From assembly GCA_938015415.1 (NCBI GenBank), contig CALLPK010000024.1, positions 1 through 48,817 on the forward strand: DNA of 48,817 nucleotides, written 5' to 3'. The DNA comes from an uncultured Saprospiraceae bacterium. GTDB taxonomy: Bacteria; Bacteroidota; Bacteroidia; Chitinophagales; Saprospiraceae. The notes under the pieces were generated by a model. It ran no database searches. It worked only from the letters and a program-made list of their open reading frames with translations, and was not told the DNA's origin. The translations under genes and the position numbers were made by a program. Positions 6,656 through 15,697 of the stretch are shown piece by piece. The number at the start of each line of letters is the position of its first letter. The stretch's first letter is position 1.

Positions 6656-8779
6656 TTAATTTAAGACAACTATTTTCTCTGACTTAATTATTTTGTTATT
6701 ATAATCAAAAGAACTTATTACTAAAAGACCTTTCTGTAAATTCTTTAATTCAAAGAAAGAAGTTTGGTCTCCTGTAAAAATAAGCTCCCCTATAATATTA
6801 TATATTTTTACATAAGCTATATCATTATCAAGGGGTCGGTCATGCAAAGAGTCATTTTCTTGTTCATAAATATTTGCTGCACCAGGATTTACCTCCTGAC
6901 ATATAGGATCGTCACCATCACAATCAGCTATTATAATGTCTATTTTTAAGTCAGGTATATTAGTGGTCTGATTTCTAAGTGTGATTGTTCTAGTAATCGG
7001 ATAATAATTGTAGGTTGAAAAGCTATTGACATATAAACATCTTCCTTTTCGTCTTCCTGTATTACCAGCACCATTTACAACCCAAGAATTGGGGAAAAAC
7101 CACTCGAATTCAAATTCATCTGCCGCTTTTTCTACGCATAAAACAAAACCCTCTTCTTCACAGTAGTAAGAGGCTTCATAAACTCGATAGTTGCATGTTC
7201 CATCTGATCCAAGACCGATTCTATTAAAAGCTCTTATTATCGCTGTAGTTTGGTCTGAGCAATGTCCAAATGTATTGTTAGAAATAGCTAGAACACTTTC
7301 TCTAAATTCTGAATAGTCTGCATCCGGATTATTTAAAGATACGACTGCATCTATCACAATTCTTATAGCTTCTTCGATGCCTATTGTAGGTATCTCTTCA
7401 AATCCGTCTGCTGGAATCGCTACTGCTCCTTCCGATATCAAATAAAACCAATGGCCAAGCGGAACCGAACGATTATGTTCTTCTTCAAAGTCTATTACTT
7501 CGTCGAAAGTAGAATACAAAGGATTTGATAAATCTCTGTTTGCACTGGCTTCAAGAGCTGGATCATCATCTCCCATTATCCATATACTATTATTTGCACC
7601 AATAATATTATCCTCAACCCGAGATTCTACATATGCACCAAACATGTCTGCAATTGCCTCTTCAACTGAACTATTAGCTATTGAATTATTATCAAAGAAA
7701 GAATTTAGAAAGCCGTGGCATATTTCGTGAGCCATTATGTCATAGGCTGCAGTAGTTGAACTACCCGAGACTCCAGTAACTCCCATTGCTACAATATTAT
7801 CTTCAGCTGAACCAGTTTCTATGGCAAAAGCTCCCTGAGCGTTAGAGGATAAGATAGTAGCATTTTCAATGCCAAATTCCAACTCATCTGAAACACTTAA
7901 TGCAATTGATGCTGTATGATGAGTTTGAAAAACTCGAGCAGGTATTCCACTATCAAACCATGAATTATTAGTAAAAGGAGTTGGAAGGGTATTAATCAAG
8001 TCAATTGAAAGGTTTGTTATATCCCCTCCATCAACAGTTCTCAGTCGACCATCTTCAGACTCTAAAAAAGTGATACTTCCATCAGCATTTTGCGAATCAT
8101 CTAATAGTTGTGCAGGGTAATTCTCATATTCCATTGGAGCTAAAAGGTGGTCATGTGTATTTACGGTATGAAGTATTTCTCCACTATGGGCATCAACATA
8201 AAATTTTAAATTTTTACCATCACTATGATAATGACCTTGCCAAGTCAAATTATAGAGCCCCTTTTTCAATAAATTATGAGTAATACTAATGCTTACATCT
8301 TCAATATTTTCAATATTTAGAATTTCTGATAATTGTTCTTTTTTGATAGCTGGAGTAGTTGGTATTTGAATATGAGAATTAATTGCAGGAGAAATGAACT
8401 CTACAGATGCACACGGATCTGTTTCCCACGGAGCACGTAGTATTGTATATCCTCCTCCATCGACAATTACACCTTGATGATATTGTTGGTATTTATAATA
8501 AAAAGATTCAGGTTTAAGCAAACTACGATGTTTTGATTCTAGTACAAATGTGCTGTTTGGGTCTGCTCCCAACATTTGAGGAATATCCTCAATTTCAAAT
8601 TCACCAGATTTGTTGACGTCTAATATTATCCTACCTTGAGGTGAAATTTTTTCAGAAAAATATTCTAGCTGTTCCAATAATTGAGAGTTATATTTAAAAG
8701 TGTTATAGTTTGGAGCGTCTGATTTAAGCAAGTAAGTTTCAGTACTCGTATTTTGGGAACTTAGTGGAGAAGCAGACAA
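6656..8779 (-). CDS. Secreted M4 (thermolysin-like) metallopeptidase with T9SS sorting tail; start codon unclear
   Basis: This is an extracellular zinc protease precursor. An N-terminal FTP/PepSY-like propeptide (~1-200, with DAHSGEILHTVNTHD) is followed by the M4 catalytic domain with HEICH (His351, Glu352, His355) and the third ligand Glu374 (SSVEEAIADMFG). A later H in VPLGHWFYL is a candidate for the M4 proton-donor His. The last ~80 residues (VKIYNIIGELIF ... SEKIVVLN) match type A T9SS C-terminal sorting domains. The coordinates use TTG 8779, but the reading frame stays open upstream and encodes an obvious signal peptide (KKKQIILLFTLIFYFLSAS, ~8780-8824) with no ATG, GTG or TTG in front; candidates are ATT 8836, or ATG 8855 in another frame across an 8-bp repeat. 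The true start is therefore upstream of 8779. Confidence 0.82.
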   Translation of the reverse strand: MSASPLSSQNTSTETYLLKSDAPNYNTFKYNSQLLEQLEYFSEKISPQGRIILDVNKSGEFEIEDIPQMLGADPNSTFVLESKHRSLLKPESFYYKYQQYHQGVIVDGGGYTILRAPWETDPCASVEFISPAINSHIQIPTTPAIKKEQLSEILNIENIEDVSISITHNLLKKGLYNLTWQGHYHSDGKNLKFYVDAHSGEILHTVNTHDHLLAPMEYENYPAQLLDDSQNADGSITFLESEDGRLRTVDGGDITNLSIDLINTLPTPFTNNSWFDSGIPARVFQTHHTASIALSVSDELEFGIENATILSSNAQGAFAIETGSAEDNIVAMGVTGVSGSSTTAAYDIMAHEICHGFLNSFFDNNSIANSSVEEAIADMFGAYVESRVEDNIIGANNSIWIMGDDDPALEASANRDLSNPLYSTFDEVIDFEEEHNRSVPLGHWFYLISEGAVAIPADGFEEIPTIGIEEAIRIVIDAVVSLNNPDADYSEFRESVLAISNNTFGHCSDQTTAIIRAFNRIGLGSDGTCNYRVYEASYYCEEEGFVLCVEKAADEFEFEWFFPNSWVVNGAGNTGRRKGRCLYVNSFSTYNYYPITRTITLRNQTTNIPDLKIDIIIADCDGDDPICQEVNPGAANIYEQENDSLHDRPLDNDIAYVKIYNIIGELIFTGDQTSFFELKNLQKGLLVISSFDYNNKIIKSEKIVVLN

Positions 8780-8827
8780 AAAGTAAAAAATTAACGTAAA
8801 TAAAAGAATTATTTGTTTTTTCTTACT

Positions 8828-8849
8828 TGTAAGAATGTAAGAATGTAAA
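8828..8849. repeat. 8-bp tandem repeat at the 5' end of the M4 protease gene
   Basis: The unit TGTAAGAA occurs twice, followed by a partial third copy (TGTAAA). It lies between the only nearby ATG (8855, minus strand) and the signal-peptide frame. One more 8-bp unit would put that ATG in frame. Confidence 0.55.
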
Positions 8850-9048
8850 GGTCATAAGAGGTTTAATTTAATTGTTAGTAAATAGTTAATATATCGTAAA
8901 TATAATTAATTCTAATTAAAAATAAAAACATTGTTATAAGTTGATTTAAAATAAAAAATGATATACTTGAAGTCTGTACGAAATTTTAGTTTCCATTTTT
9001 TTATATTTTAAAAATTTATACATTTAAAAAACAAGACATACCTCCTTG

Positions 9049-10806
9049 ATGAAACCATACTCTTTCCTATCACTTCTCCTTTGCTATCTCATTATGGGAT
9101 ATTTTCAGTTTGTGGATTATCCCAAATTCCAAAAACAATGGACGGAGGCCACGATCGGTTGGGATGTATCCGGATATTATATGTATCTGCCAGCCACCTT
9201 TATTTATAAAGATTTAAAAAAATGTGAATTTCGGGATGACCTGATAAAAACTTACAAGCCCACCCCGGATTTTCAACAGGCTTTCCGCTACACCAACGGT
9301 AATTTCGTCATGAAATATCCGATCGGTATGGCCATCCAATATACGCCTGCTTTTTTATTGGCGCATACCTATTGTAAAATCACCGGACAATATCCTGCCG
9401 ACGGTTTTTCCTTTCCGTATCAATTGATGATTTCGTTGTTTTCTTTTTTTATCGCTCTGTTGGGGATCTATATTTTGAGAAAAATTTTATTGGAATATTT
9501 TGGTGAAAAAACGGTCGCGGTCACCTTACTGGCACTAGTCGCTGGAACCAATTACCTCAACCAAGCCGCGATCGACAACGCCATGACCCACAATTATTTA
9601 TTTACGCTTTATGCGTTAATCATTTACTTTACGATTCGCTTCTATAAACAACCCAAAACGAGTACGGTCCTACTGCTCGGCGCGCTTTGTGGACTGGCGA
9701 CCATCACCCGTCCTACGGAATTAATTTCGGTGATTATCCCGTTTATTTGGGCACTAAATTTATCTTCCAAGGCGGCGATTATCGAACGCTTTAATTTTCT
9801 CAAGCATCATTTTCTGAAAATAATCGGTGCGGTGATCGTTGTAATATTGGTCGGTTGTATCCAATTAGTCTATTGGAAATACGTGGGCGGTGACTGGATT
9901 ATTTACAGTTACGAAGACCAGGGATTCAATTGGCTCAAGCCTTATATCTACGAATGTTTGTTTAGCTATAAAGCGGGTTGGCTCGTTTATACCCAGATCA
10001 TGGTTTTTGCGTTGCTGGGATTTATTCCGCTCTTTTTTTACCAGCGGAAAATATTTTTTGGAGTTACGATCTTCTCTTTTATTTTTATGTATCTGGCCTT
10101 CGCCTGGGATATCTGGTGGTACGGAGGTGCGCTCGGACAGCGAACGATGGTACAGGCGTATCCAGTATTAATTTTTGCTTTTGCCGGATTTGTGGATTGG
10201 GTATTTCGGATGCCAGTATTTATTCGGTGGGGGACCTGGATCGTTATGGGCGTCTGCGTTTACCTGAATTTTTGGTTTACGCACTACGCGCATCAAGGGC
10301 AGGCGGTCTTCCCCGGACAGATGACGGAGGCCTATTATTGGCGCACGGTAGGCCGCAATGATATTCCCGAAGAAGCCCAAAAATTATTGGATACGGACGA
10401 ACTTTACGAAGGCGGTCGTCGCAATATTACTCCTGTATTTAGCGCGCTGACGGATACGACGGTTTTACTAAACAAAGATATTCAACGGTCACCGGAATTT
10501 GTATTTCTGTACAACGGAGAAGCCGATTGGTTACGTGTTTCTGCTGATTTCAGCATTATCTGGAAGGAATGGGAATATTGGAAAATGACGCAATTTATTA
10601 TTCGTTTTAAAAATAAGGACCAAACAGTAAAAGAGCGGATGATTCGTTTGCATCGTTTCCTATGGGAAAATAACGAACGCAATCTATACCTTGACGTTCG
10701 TCAACCGCAAGCGCAATTTGATAAGATTTCTATTGAATTTTGGAATGCTACCAGCGATAAAGAAATTACTATTCGAAATTTGCGGGCGGAGGTTTTTGAT
10801 GAATAG
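9049..10806 (+). CDS. Multi-pass membrane protein, GT-C glycosyltransferase-like
   Basis: This is a ~585-residue integral inner-membrane protein with about ten hydrophobic helices between ~5 and ~425 and a soluble C-terminal ~150 residues. The first helix is followed by a loop with GWDVSGYYMYLPATF; an Asp here matches the catalytic-Asp position of GT-C enzymes (ArnT/PMT/mannosyltransferase type), and ATITRPTE resembles conserved cytosolic loops of that fold. GT-C enzymes move sugars from lipid-phosphate donors to extracytoplasmic acceptors. Donor and acceptor here are unknown. ATG 9049 is preferred to TTG 9046. The gene is monocistronic and convergent with the acyl-CoA dehydrogenase, with a large palindrome between them. 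Assignment to GT-C is inference from topology and motif. Confidence 0.7.
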   Translation: MKPYSFLSLLLCYLIMGYFQFVDYPKFQKQWTEATIGWDVSGYYMYLPATFIYKDLKKCEFRDDLIKTYKPTPDFQQAFRYTNGNFVMKYPIGMAIQYTPAFLLAHTYCKITGQYPADGFSFPYQLMISLFSFFIALLGIYILRKILLEYFGEKTVAVTLLALVAGTNYLNQAAIDNAMTHNYLFTLYALIIYFTIRFYKQPKTSTVLLLGALCGLATITRPTELISVIIPFIWALNLSSKAAIIERFNFLKHHFLKIIGAVIVVILVGCIQLVYWKYVGGDWIIYSYEDQGFNWLKPYIYECLFSYKAGWLVYTQIMVFALLGFIPLFFYQRKIFFGVTIFSFIFMYLAFAWDIWWYGGALGQRTMVQAYPVLIFAFAGFVDWVFRMPVFIRWGTWIVMGVCVYLNFWFTHYAHQGQAVFPGQMTEAYYWRTVGRNDIPEEAQKLLDTDELYEGGRRNITPVFSALTDTTVLLNKDIQRSPEFVFLYNGEADWLRVSADFSIIWKEWEYWKMTQFIIRFKNKDQTVKERMIRLHRFLWENNERNLYLDVRQPQAQFDKISIEFWNATSDKEITIRNLRAEVFDE

Positions 10807-10870
10807 GGGCGTGTCGTTGTGGTAGGGGCGTATTGCAATACGCCCCTACAACACCACGCCCCGACCCCTA
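10804..10870. repeat. Long palindromic element at a convergent gene end
   Basis: A perfect 28-nt palindrome spans 10822-10849, with arms GTAGGGGCGTATTG/CAATACGCCCCTAC. It is nested in an imperfect outer inverted repeat (GGGGCGTG near 10806 with CACGCCCC near 10854). It overlaps both gene ends, so it may act as a bidirectional terminator. Its GC-rich content contrasts with the AT-rich surroundings and resembles the short palindromic repeats dispersed in many bacterial genomes. Confidence 0.65.
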
Positions 10871-12679
10871 AAATACTCCTTCCTTCACCTCGGGAATTGT
10901 CAAATTATCCTCGTGCATCAACGTCGTTTGCGCCGCCGAAATTTTTGGTAATTCATATTTAAAATAAAATTGCATTGTGGTAATTTTATTTTCGTAGAAG
11001 TTAGTCGTATACGTCTGATCGCCCGTTATCAATGCCTTTTTAGCCACCGTGGCCATATTTAGCCATTGCCACGCAATCACAATATTGCTCATCATTTCCA
11101 TGAAAATAGTCGCATCGGCTACATAACGTTCGTGCTGTCCCTGCATGGCGAATTGTAGTAAATGCATCAAGGAAGTTTCTAGTGTTTTAGAAGCATCTTT
11201 TAAAGTTTCTGCATATTTTTTTAGATCATCGTAGGTGTTCGCCTCTTTGATGGTTGCGATAATTTCCTTGGTTAGTCGCTTCATGGCGGCGCCATTTTTC
11301 ATGGTTACTTTTCTACCCAATAAATCCAGTGATTGAATACCAGTAGTACCTTCGTAAAGTGCCATGATTCGGATATCCCGGTAATATTGTTCTAACGGAA
11401 AATCTTTACAAAATCCATATCCACCCAAAATTTGCAATCCATTGTTGATGGAAACCCGTCCCATTTCTGAAGGATAAGTTTTTGCGATAGGGGTCAAAAT
11501 TTCCAGAAGATCATGGTAATGTTCCCGTTCGGCTTCGTCGGTACTTTGCATGGATAAATCGTGGTAAAGCGAAGTTTGAAATAATAAGGCCAGCGATCCT
11601 TCCACGACGGATCGTTGTAATAATAACATTCTTCTGACATCCGGGTGGTTGATGATAAAAGTTTGTTCTGCTTCTACGTTTTTAACGCCACCTGCCAGAA
11701 TACGCCGACCCTGTGGTCTTTCTTTGGCGTATTGTAAAGATGCGTGATAAGCTGCCGTTGCCGTGGAGGCTGCGGTCATTCCAACATCGATCCGGGCACC
11801 GTTCATCATCTGGAACATATATCTCAGACCTTTATTTTCAGCTCCTACCAGCCAACCCTTACAATTGTTATTTTCGCCAAAAACCAAATGTGTGGTACAA
11901 TAACCTCTTTGTCCCATTTTCTGGAAATCTCCGGCGGTGATCACATCATTAGGTGTCAGGTCTCCGTTTTCTGTTATTCTGAATTTTGGTACCACAAAAA
12001 GCGAAATACCTTTGGTTCCTGCGGGTGCCCCTTCAATTCTGACTAAAACCAGGTGTACAAAATTACTGGCGTATTCGTGGTCGCCACCCGAAATAAATAT
12101 TTTTTGTCCTGTGATATTAAAACTTCCGTCCTCGTTGCGGGTGGCTGAAGTAGTGATATCCGAGAGGGAGCTGCCAGCCTGTGGTTCGGTAAGACACATC
12201 GTTCCGCCCCATGCTCCTTTCATCATGTTAGGAACGTATTGATCAATCAATTCCTGGCTACCAAAACTAATAATTAAGTTAGCAGCTCCACCCGTTAGCG
12301 CGAAGTAGCCAGGCAGACTGTTATTAGCAGACTGCATAATATGGGCACTGGCGGATTCCATTACGTGTGGCAGTTGCATGCCACCTATTTCATAATCGAA
12401 AGTTGTACCGATATAACCATTTTCTCCACCTGCCTTCATCATGGTTTTTACGACAGGATGAACAATTATTTTTCCGTCTTCGTAACGAGCCGGATCTTCG
12501 TCCATTTCCTTAAAAACCGGATACATCTCTTTATCGGAAAATGCTTTGACGGAGTCTAGCAGCATATTAAAACTCTCCTGATCATAATCTTTAAAGCGGG
12601 AAAACTGACAAAGTTGTTTTACGTCAAGGACATCGTGTAAAATAAAACGAAGCGAGTCCATGCTCATATATTGGGCCAT
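10868..12679 (-). CDS. Acyl-CoA dehydrogenase (long, ~600-residue type)
   Basis: This FAD enzyme should catalyse the first step of beta-oxidation, acyl-CoA to trans-2-enoyl-CoA. It has the N-terminal, middle and C-terminal ACAD domains plus the extra ~150-residue C-terminal helical extension of the ~600-residue branch. Motifs: MCLTEPQAGSSLSDI (~160, FAD/substrate contact), GQKIFISGGDHEYA, MMNGARIDVGMTA, and ILGGYGFCKDFPLEQYYRD followed by ALYEGTTGIQ, whose Glu is the catalytic base. ATG 12679 (MAQYMSMDSLRF) is chosen; a start at 12736 would add 19 residues not typical of the family and run toward the operator. An 18-bp palindrome (12738-12755) sits just upstream and recurs before the beta-oxidation fusion gene. 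Chain-length preference cannot be read. Confidence 0.92.
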   Translation of the reverse strand: MAQYMSMDSLRFILHDVLDVKQLCQFSRFKDYDQESFNMLLDSVKAFSDKEMYPVFKEMDEDPARYEDGKIIVHPVVKTMMKAGGENGYIGTTFDYEIGGMQLPHVMESASAHIMQSANNSLPGYFALTGGAANLIISFGSQELIDQYVPNMMKGAWGGTMCLTEPQAGSSLSDITTSATRNEDGSFNITGQKIFISGGDHEYASNFVHLVLVRIEGAPAGTKGISLFVVPKFRITENGDLTPNDVITAGDFQKMGQRGYCTTHLVFGENNNCKGWLVGAENKGLRYMFQMMNGARIDVGMTAASTATAAYHASLQYAKERPQGRRILAGGVKNVEAEQTFIINHPDVRRMLLLQRSVVEGSLALLFQTSLYHDLSMQSTDEAEREHYHDLLEILTPIAKTYPSEMGRVSINNGLQILGGYGFCKDFPLEQYYRDIRIMALYEGTTGIQSLDLLGRKVTMKNGAAMKRLTKEIIATIKEANTYDDLKKYAETLKDASKTLETSLMHLLQFAMQGQHERYVADATIFMEMMSNIVIAWQWLNMATVAKKALITGDQTYTTNFYENKITTMQFYFKYELPKISAAQTTLMHEDNLTIPEVKEGVF

Positions 12680-12737
12680 GATGAAATACTTTTTTAGTTG
12701 GTGAGAAAATTCTATAAGATGCACTAAATTAAGCATT

Positions 12738-12755
12738 TTAGCGAAAATTCGCTAA
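12738..12755. promoter_or_regulatory. Palindromic operator upstream of acyl-CoA dehydrogenase
   Basis: TTAGCGAAAATTCGCTAA is a near-perfect 18-bp palindrome, 58 bp upstream of the ATG at 12679. An almost identical site is at 39613-39630 before another beta-oxidation gene. The size and symmetry fit a homodimeric repressor such as a TetR- or FadR-type fatty-acid regulator, none of which is in this window. Confidence 0.6.
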
Positions 12756-12842
12756 AGAATGAGTAATTTTTTTAGTGCTAAAAATTTAAAATTTAAAATT
12801 TGGAGTTGAGTTAGAATGAATTCTAATTTATCAATAGAATTT

Positions 12843-13817
12843 TCAAGTTACTACAACGACTTTTCCCTTCACCTTACGAGCCATCATCTCTTCAAGTGCT
12901 TTCCCCGTTTCTGCTAATGGATAAGTAGCGTGGATATGTGGTTTTAACTGACCTTTTAATACCCATTCCAATAGTTGGAGACTATTTTTCATATTTTCTT
13001 TTGGAAAACGCTTCGCAAATTCTCCCCAGAAAACACCGACGATTTGACATCCTTTTAATAAAGTGAGGTTGAGCGGTATTTTGGGAATATCGCCTGCCGC
13101 AAAACCAATGACTAAAAACCGGCCTTCCCAGGCGGTTGCGCGTAAGGCAGCTTCCGAATAATTTCCACCAACCGGATCATAGATCACATCGGCCCCTTTT
13201 CCATTCGTCAGTTCCTTGATCCGTTTTTTTAAATCTTCTTTTTCGTAGTTGATCGTTTCGTCGGCACCGTTGGCAACACAAAGCGCTAGTTTATCTTCCG
13301 TAGAAGCAGCGGCGATCACTCTTGCGCCCAGCAATTTTCCGAGTGCAACTGCTGCCAAGCCAACACCACCCGAAGCCCCGAGCACCACGAGGGTTTCTCC
13401 GGGCTGTAATTTTGCCCGATCTTTCAGCGCATGGTAAGAAGTGCCGTAGGCTAGTAGAAAAGAAGCAGCAATTGGAAAATCTATTCCTTCTGGTTTTGGA
13501 AAGATTTGTTTGGCTGGAACAATGGCCTCTTCCGCAAAACCTCCCTGCATGGTAAAACCAAAAACGGCATCTCCCTCTTTTAAATGCGTTACGTCTGCAC
13601 CTGTTTCCAATACAATTCCTGCAATATCATTACCCGGTGTGAAAGGCAAAGAAGGTTTAAACTGATAAAGTCCCTGAATGATGAGCGTATCGGGAAAATT
13701 GACACTACAGGCTTTGATACCTATGCGTACTTCACCGGGTTTGGTTTTTCCGATAGTGACGTCTTTGTAGACTAAGGTATTGGGTAATCCGTATTTTTCG
13801 CAGACGATGGCTTTCAT
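12843..13817 (-). CDS. Zinc-independent NADPH:quinone oxidoreductase-type dehydrogenase
   Basis: This is a 324-residue medium-chain dehydrogenase/reductase. The N-terminal GroES-like domain (~1-120) has VNFPDTLIIQGLYQ and PFTPGNDIAGIV, typical of the quinone oxidoreductase/crotonyl-CoA-reductase-like branch, and lacks the Cys/His zinc ligands of alcohol dehydrogenases. The Rossmann fold begins at GASGGVGLAAVALGKLLGARVIA with the AxxGGVG nucleotide motif; then NGADETINYEKED and ADVIYDPVGG follow. It likely uses NADPH to reduce quinones or enoyl compounds. It lies ~160 bp upstream of the acyl-CoA dehydrogenase on the same strand, with its own -7 box (13842-13849). Whether it reduces an acyl-CoA intermediate is open. 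Confidence 0.88.
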   Translation of the reverse strand: MKAIVCEKYGLPNTLVYKDVTIGKTKPGEVRIGIKACSVNFPDTLIIQGLYQFKPSLPFTPGNDIAGIVLETGADVTHLKEGDAVFGFTMQGGFAEEAIVPAKQIFPKPEGIDFPIAASFLLAYGTSYHALKDRAKLQPGETLVVLGASGGVGLAAVALGKLLGARVIAAASTEDKLALCVANGADETINYEKEDLKKRIKELTNGKGADVIYDPVGGNYSEAALRATAWEGRFLVIGFAAGDIPKIPLNLTLLKGCQIVGVFWGEFAKRFPKENMKNSLQLLEWVLKGQLKPHIHATYPLAETGKALEEMMARKVKGKVVVVT

Positions 13818-13841
13818 GATAGTTTTGATTTAGCGTGTGTC

Positions 13842-13849
13842 CAAAAGTA
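13842..13849 (-). promoter_or_regulatory. -7 box upstream of the quinone oxidoreductase gene
   Basis: Plus-strand CAAAAGTA reads TACTTTTG on the minus strand and fits TAnnTTTG. It gives a leader of about 20 nt to ATG 13817. No good -33 element was found. Confidence 0.35.
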
Positions 13850-14091
13850 AGGAAATAATACTAATCCCAGACTTACTCAATGAAGAAGAAAGGCGGTATT
13901 CGCTTCTGCTTTTGTTACGTTACCTCCGTCAACCCCCCGTAAAATTCAATTCAAACCATCCCAAAGGGCAACAAGAGTGTATATTATTACGTAATTTTAT
14001 ACCTGAAGGCAATTAAAAAGATATGATGGCAATTATAGCTTTTATTTCTAGAAAAACTTCAACCAAATTATAAAATAAAACCAGTATTATA

Positions 14092-15318
14092 ATGAACGAA
14101 AATGGAAAAGCAAACGGCGTAGCTGCTGCGAAAAAAAGTGTCAAAACTGATCAGTTTCAAGGACACGATTATTACAATATTGACGAATTACTCAGCGATG
14201 AAAATAAAATGGCGCGTGATGCGGTCCGCCAGTGGGTCAAGCAAGAAGTAAGTCCCATCATTGAAGATTATTCTAATCGAGCCGAATGTCCACATCACCT
14301 TTTTAAAGGGCTGGCTGAAATCGGTGCTTTTGGTCCTAGTTTACCCGTGGAATACGGCGGTGGTGGAATGGACGAAATTGCCTACGGAATCATCATGCAG
14401 GAATTGGAAAGAGGGGATTCTGGTATCCGATCTATGGCTTCGGTTCAGGGATCACTGGTTATGTATCCAATTTATCGCTTTGGATCAGAGGCTCAGAAGA
14501 GAAAATATTTACCCAAATTAGGAAGTGGAGAATTTATCGGTTGCTTTGGTTTGACGGAACCTGACCACGGATCTAACCCAAGTGGGATGATTACGAATAT
14601 TAAAGATGACGGCGATGCTTATATTCTGAATGGTGCCAAAATGTGGATTACCAATTCACCGGTAGCAGACATTGCCGTGGTTTGGGCCAAAGACGAAGAA
14701 GGAAAAATTCGGGGAATGGTGGTCGAAAAAGGAATGAAAGGATTTTCTGCTCCCGAAATTCACGGAAAGTGGTCACTCCGTGCCTCCATTACCGGTGAGT
14801 TGGTATTTGAGGATGTACGGGTACCAAAAGAAAATGTATTTCCAGAAGTACGGGGACTGAAAGGGCCGTTGTCTTGTTTGTCCAAAGCCCGCTATGGAAT
14901 TGCCTGGGGTGCGATTGGTGCGGCGATGGATTGCTACGATTCGGCACTGCGTTATTCTTTAGAAAGAGAGCAGTTTGGTCGTCCAATTGGTGGTTTTCAG
15001 CTAACCCAAAAGAAACTGGCAGAGATGATTACTGAAATTACCAAAGCACAATTACTGGCCTGGAGGCTGGGTACTTTGGCCAACGAAGGCAAGGCAAGTC
15101 CGGCACAAATCAGTATGGCAAAACGTAATAATGTACATATGGCCCTGGAAATTGCGCGCGAAGCCCGGCAGATTCACGGTGGAATGGGGATTACTAACGA
15201 ATATCCGGTAATGCGTCATATGATGAACCTTGAAACCGTGCTTACTTACGAAGGAACCCATGATATCCATCTTTTGATCACCGGAATGGATGTTACGGGA
15301 TTGAATGCTTTTAAGTAA
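14092..15318 (+). CDS. gcdH: Glutaryl-CoA dehydrogenase
   Basis: It converts glutaryl-CoA to crotonyl-CoA plus CO2 in lysine/tryptophan or aromatic degradation. The protein is 408 residues, slightly longer than usual because of a polar N-terminal ~20 residues rich in Ala/Lys. Family marks: GCFGLTEPDHGSNPSGM (~160), YGIAWGAIGAAMDC, SLEREQFGRPIGGFQLTQKKLAEM, KRNNVHMALEIAREARQIHGG, and RHMMNLETVLTYEGTHDIH, where Glu387 is the catalytic base. The TYEGTHDIH ending with following TG..AF is much closer to GcdH than to other acyl-CoA dehydrogenases. It is transcribed alone and divergently from the quinone oxidoreductase. Crotonyl-CoA could feed the hydratase/dehydrogenase fusion at 37105-39561 and the thiolase. 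Confidence 0.9.
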   Translation: MNENGKANGVAAAKKSVKTDQFQGHDYYNIDELLSDENKMARDAVRQWVKQEVSPIIEDYSNRAECPHHLFKGLAEIGAFGPSLPVEYGGGGMDEIAYGIIMQELERGDSGIRSMASVQGSLVMYPIYRFGSEAQKRKYLPKLGSGEFIGCFGLTEPDHGSNPSGMITNIKDDGDAYILNGAKMWITNSPVADIAVVWAKDEEGKIRGMVVEKGMKGFSAPEIHGKWSLRASITGELVFEDVRVPKENVFPEVRGLKGPLSCLSKARYGIAWGAIGAAMDCYDSALRYSLEREQFGRPIGGFQLTQKKLAEMITEITKAQLLAWRLGTLANEGKASPAQISMAKRNNVHMALEIAREARQIHGGMGITNEYPVMRHMMNLETVLTYEGTHDIHLLITGMDVTGLNAFK

Positions 15319-15435
15319 GGGGGAGTTTCAATATTGAATATTGAATTTAAGATTGTCTTACATATGGCAAAAATAACCTTTGGAGGTTTGACCCTCAGAT
15401 GGGTATGACTTTGAATTTTACGAAACTGTTTCCTG

Positions 15436-15499
15436 AAGTGTGTCAGTGCGGAAGCTTTCCTCCAGGAACACAAGGTGCGGGAGGCTAAATGACACACTT
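15436..15499 (+). repeat. 64-bp dispersed element, copy 1
   Basis: It is bounded by perfect 10-bp inverted repeats AAGTGTGTCA / TGACACACTT. The interior (GCGGAAGCTTTCCT.CAGGAACACAAGGTGCGGGA pattern, split by variable bases) is nearly identical to the reverse complement of copy 2 at 22032-22095, and the copies have exactly the same length. It is non-coding and located between genes. Confidence 0.75.
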
Positions 15500-15575
15500 A
15501 TTGGCATAGTCCCAATTTTACAGTTTTCTCAGGTTCTTATTCAGTGTTTCCAAAACGTGATTTAGGGAAACAAGT

Positions 15576-15602
15576 AGCCAAAAGTCAATGGCCAATAGCT
15601 AA
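15576..15602 (+). repeat. GCCAATAGC-type intergenic repeat, copy 1
   Basis: AGCCAAAAGTCAATGGCC followed by AATAGCTAA closely matches the reverse complement of 36907-36929, with a few substitutions. Both copies lie in non-coding DNA. No function is recognised. Confidence 0.45.
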
Positions 15603-15697
15603 TTTTTAAAGAAACTTTAATGGATTTCTTTGTTGTTTTCAAAACTAATACCCATTCCAAATGCGTTATTAGTTTAAAGTAATCAACCTTTTTTATA

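Larger units (their letters stand above)
15319..15697. other. Intergenic region with two dispersed repeats
   Basis: These ~380 bases carry no convincing gene. They contain a 64-bp terminal-inverted-repeat element (15436-15499), also found inverted at 22032-22095, and a GCCAATAGC-type repeat (15576-15602) related to 36907-36929. No exact -7 box was found for the following OmpA gene. Confidence 0.6.
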
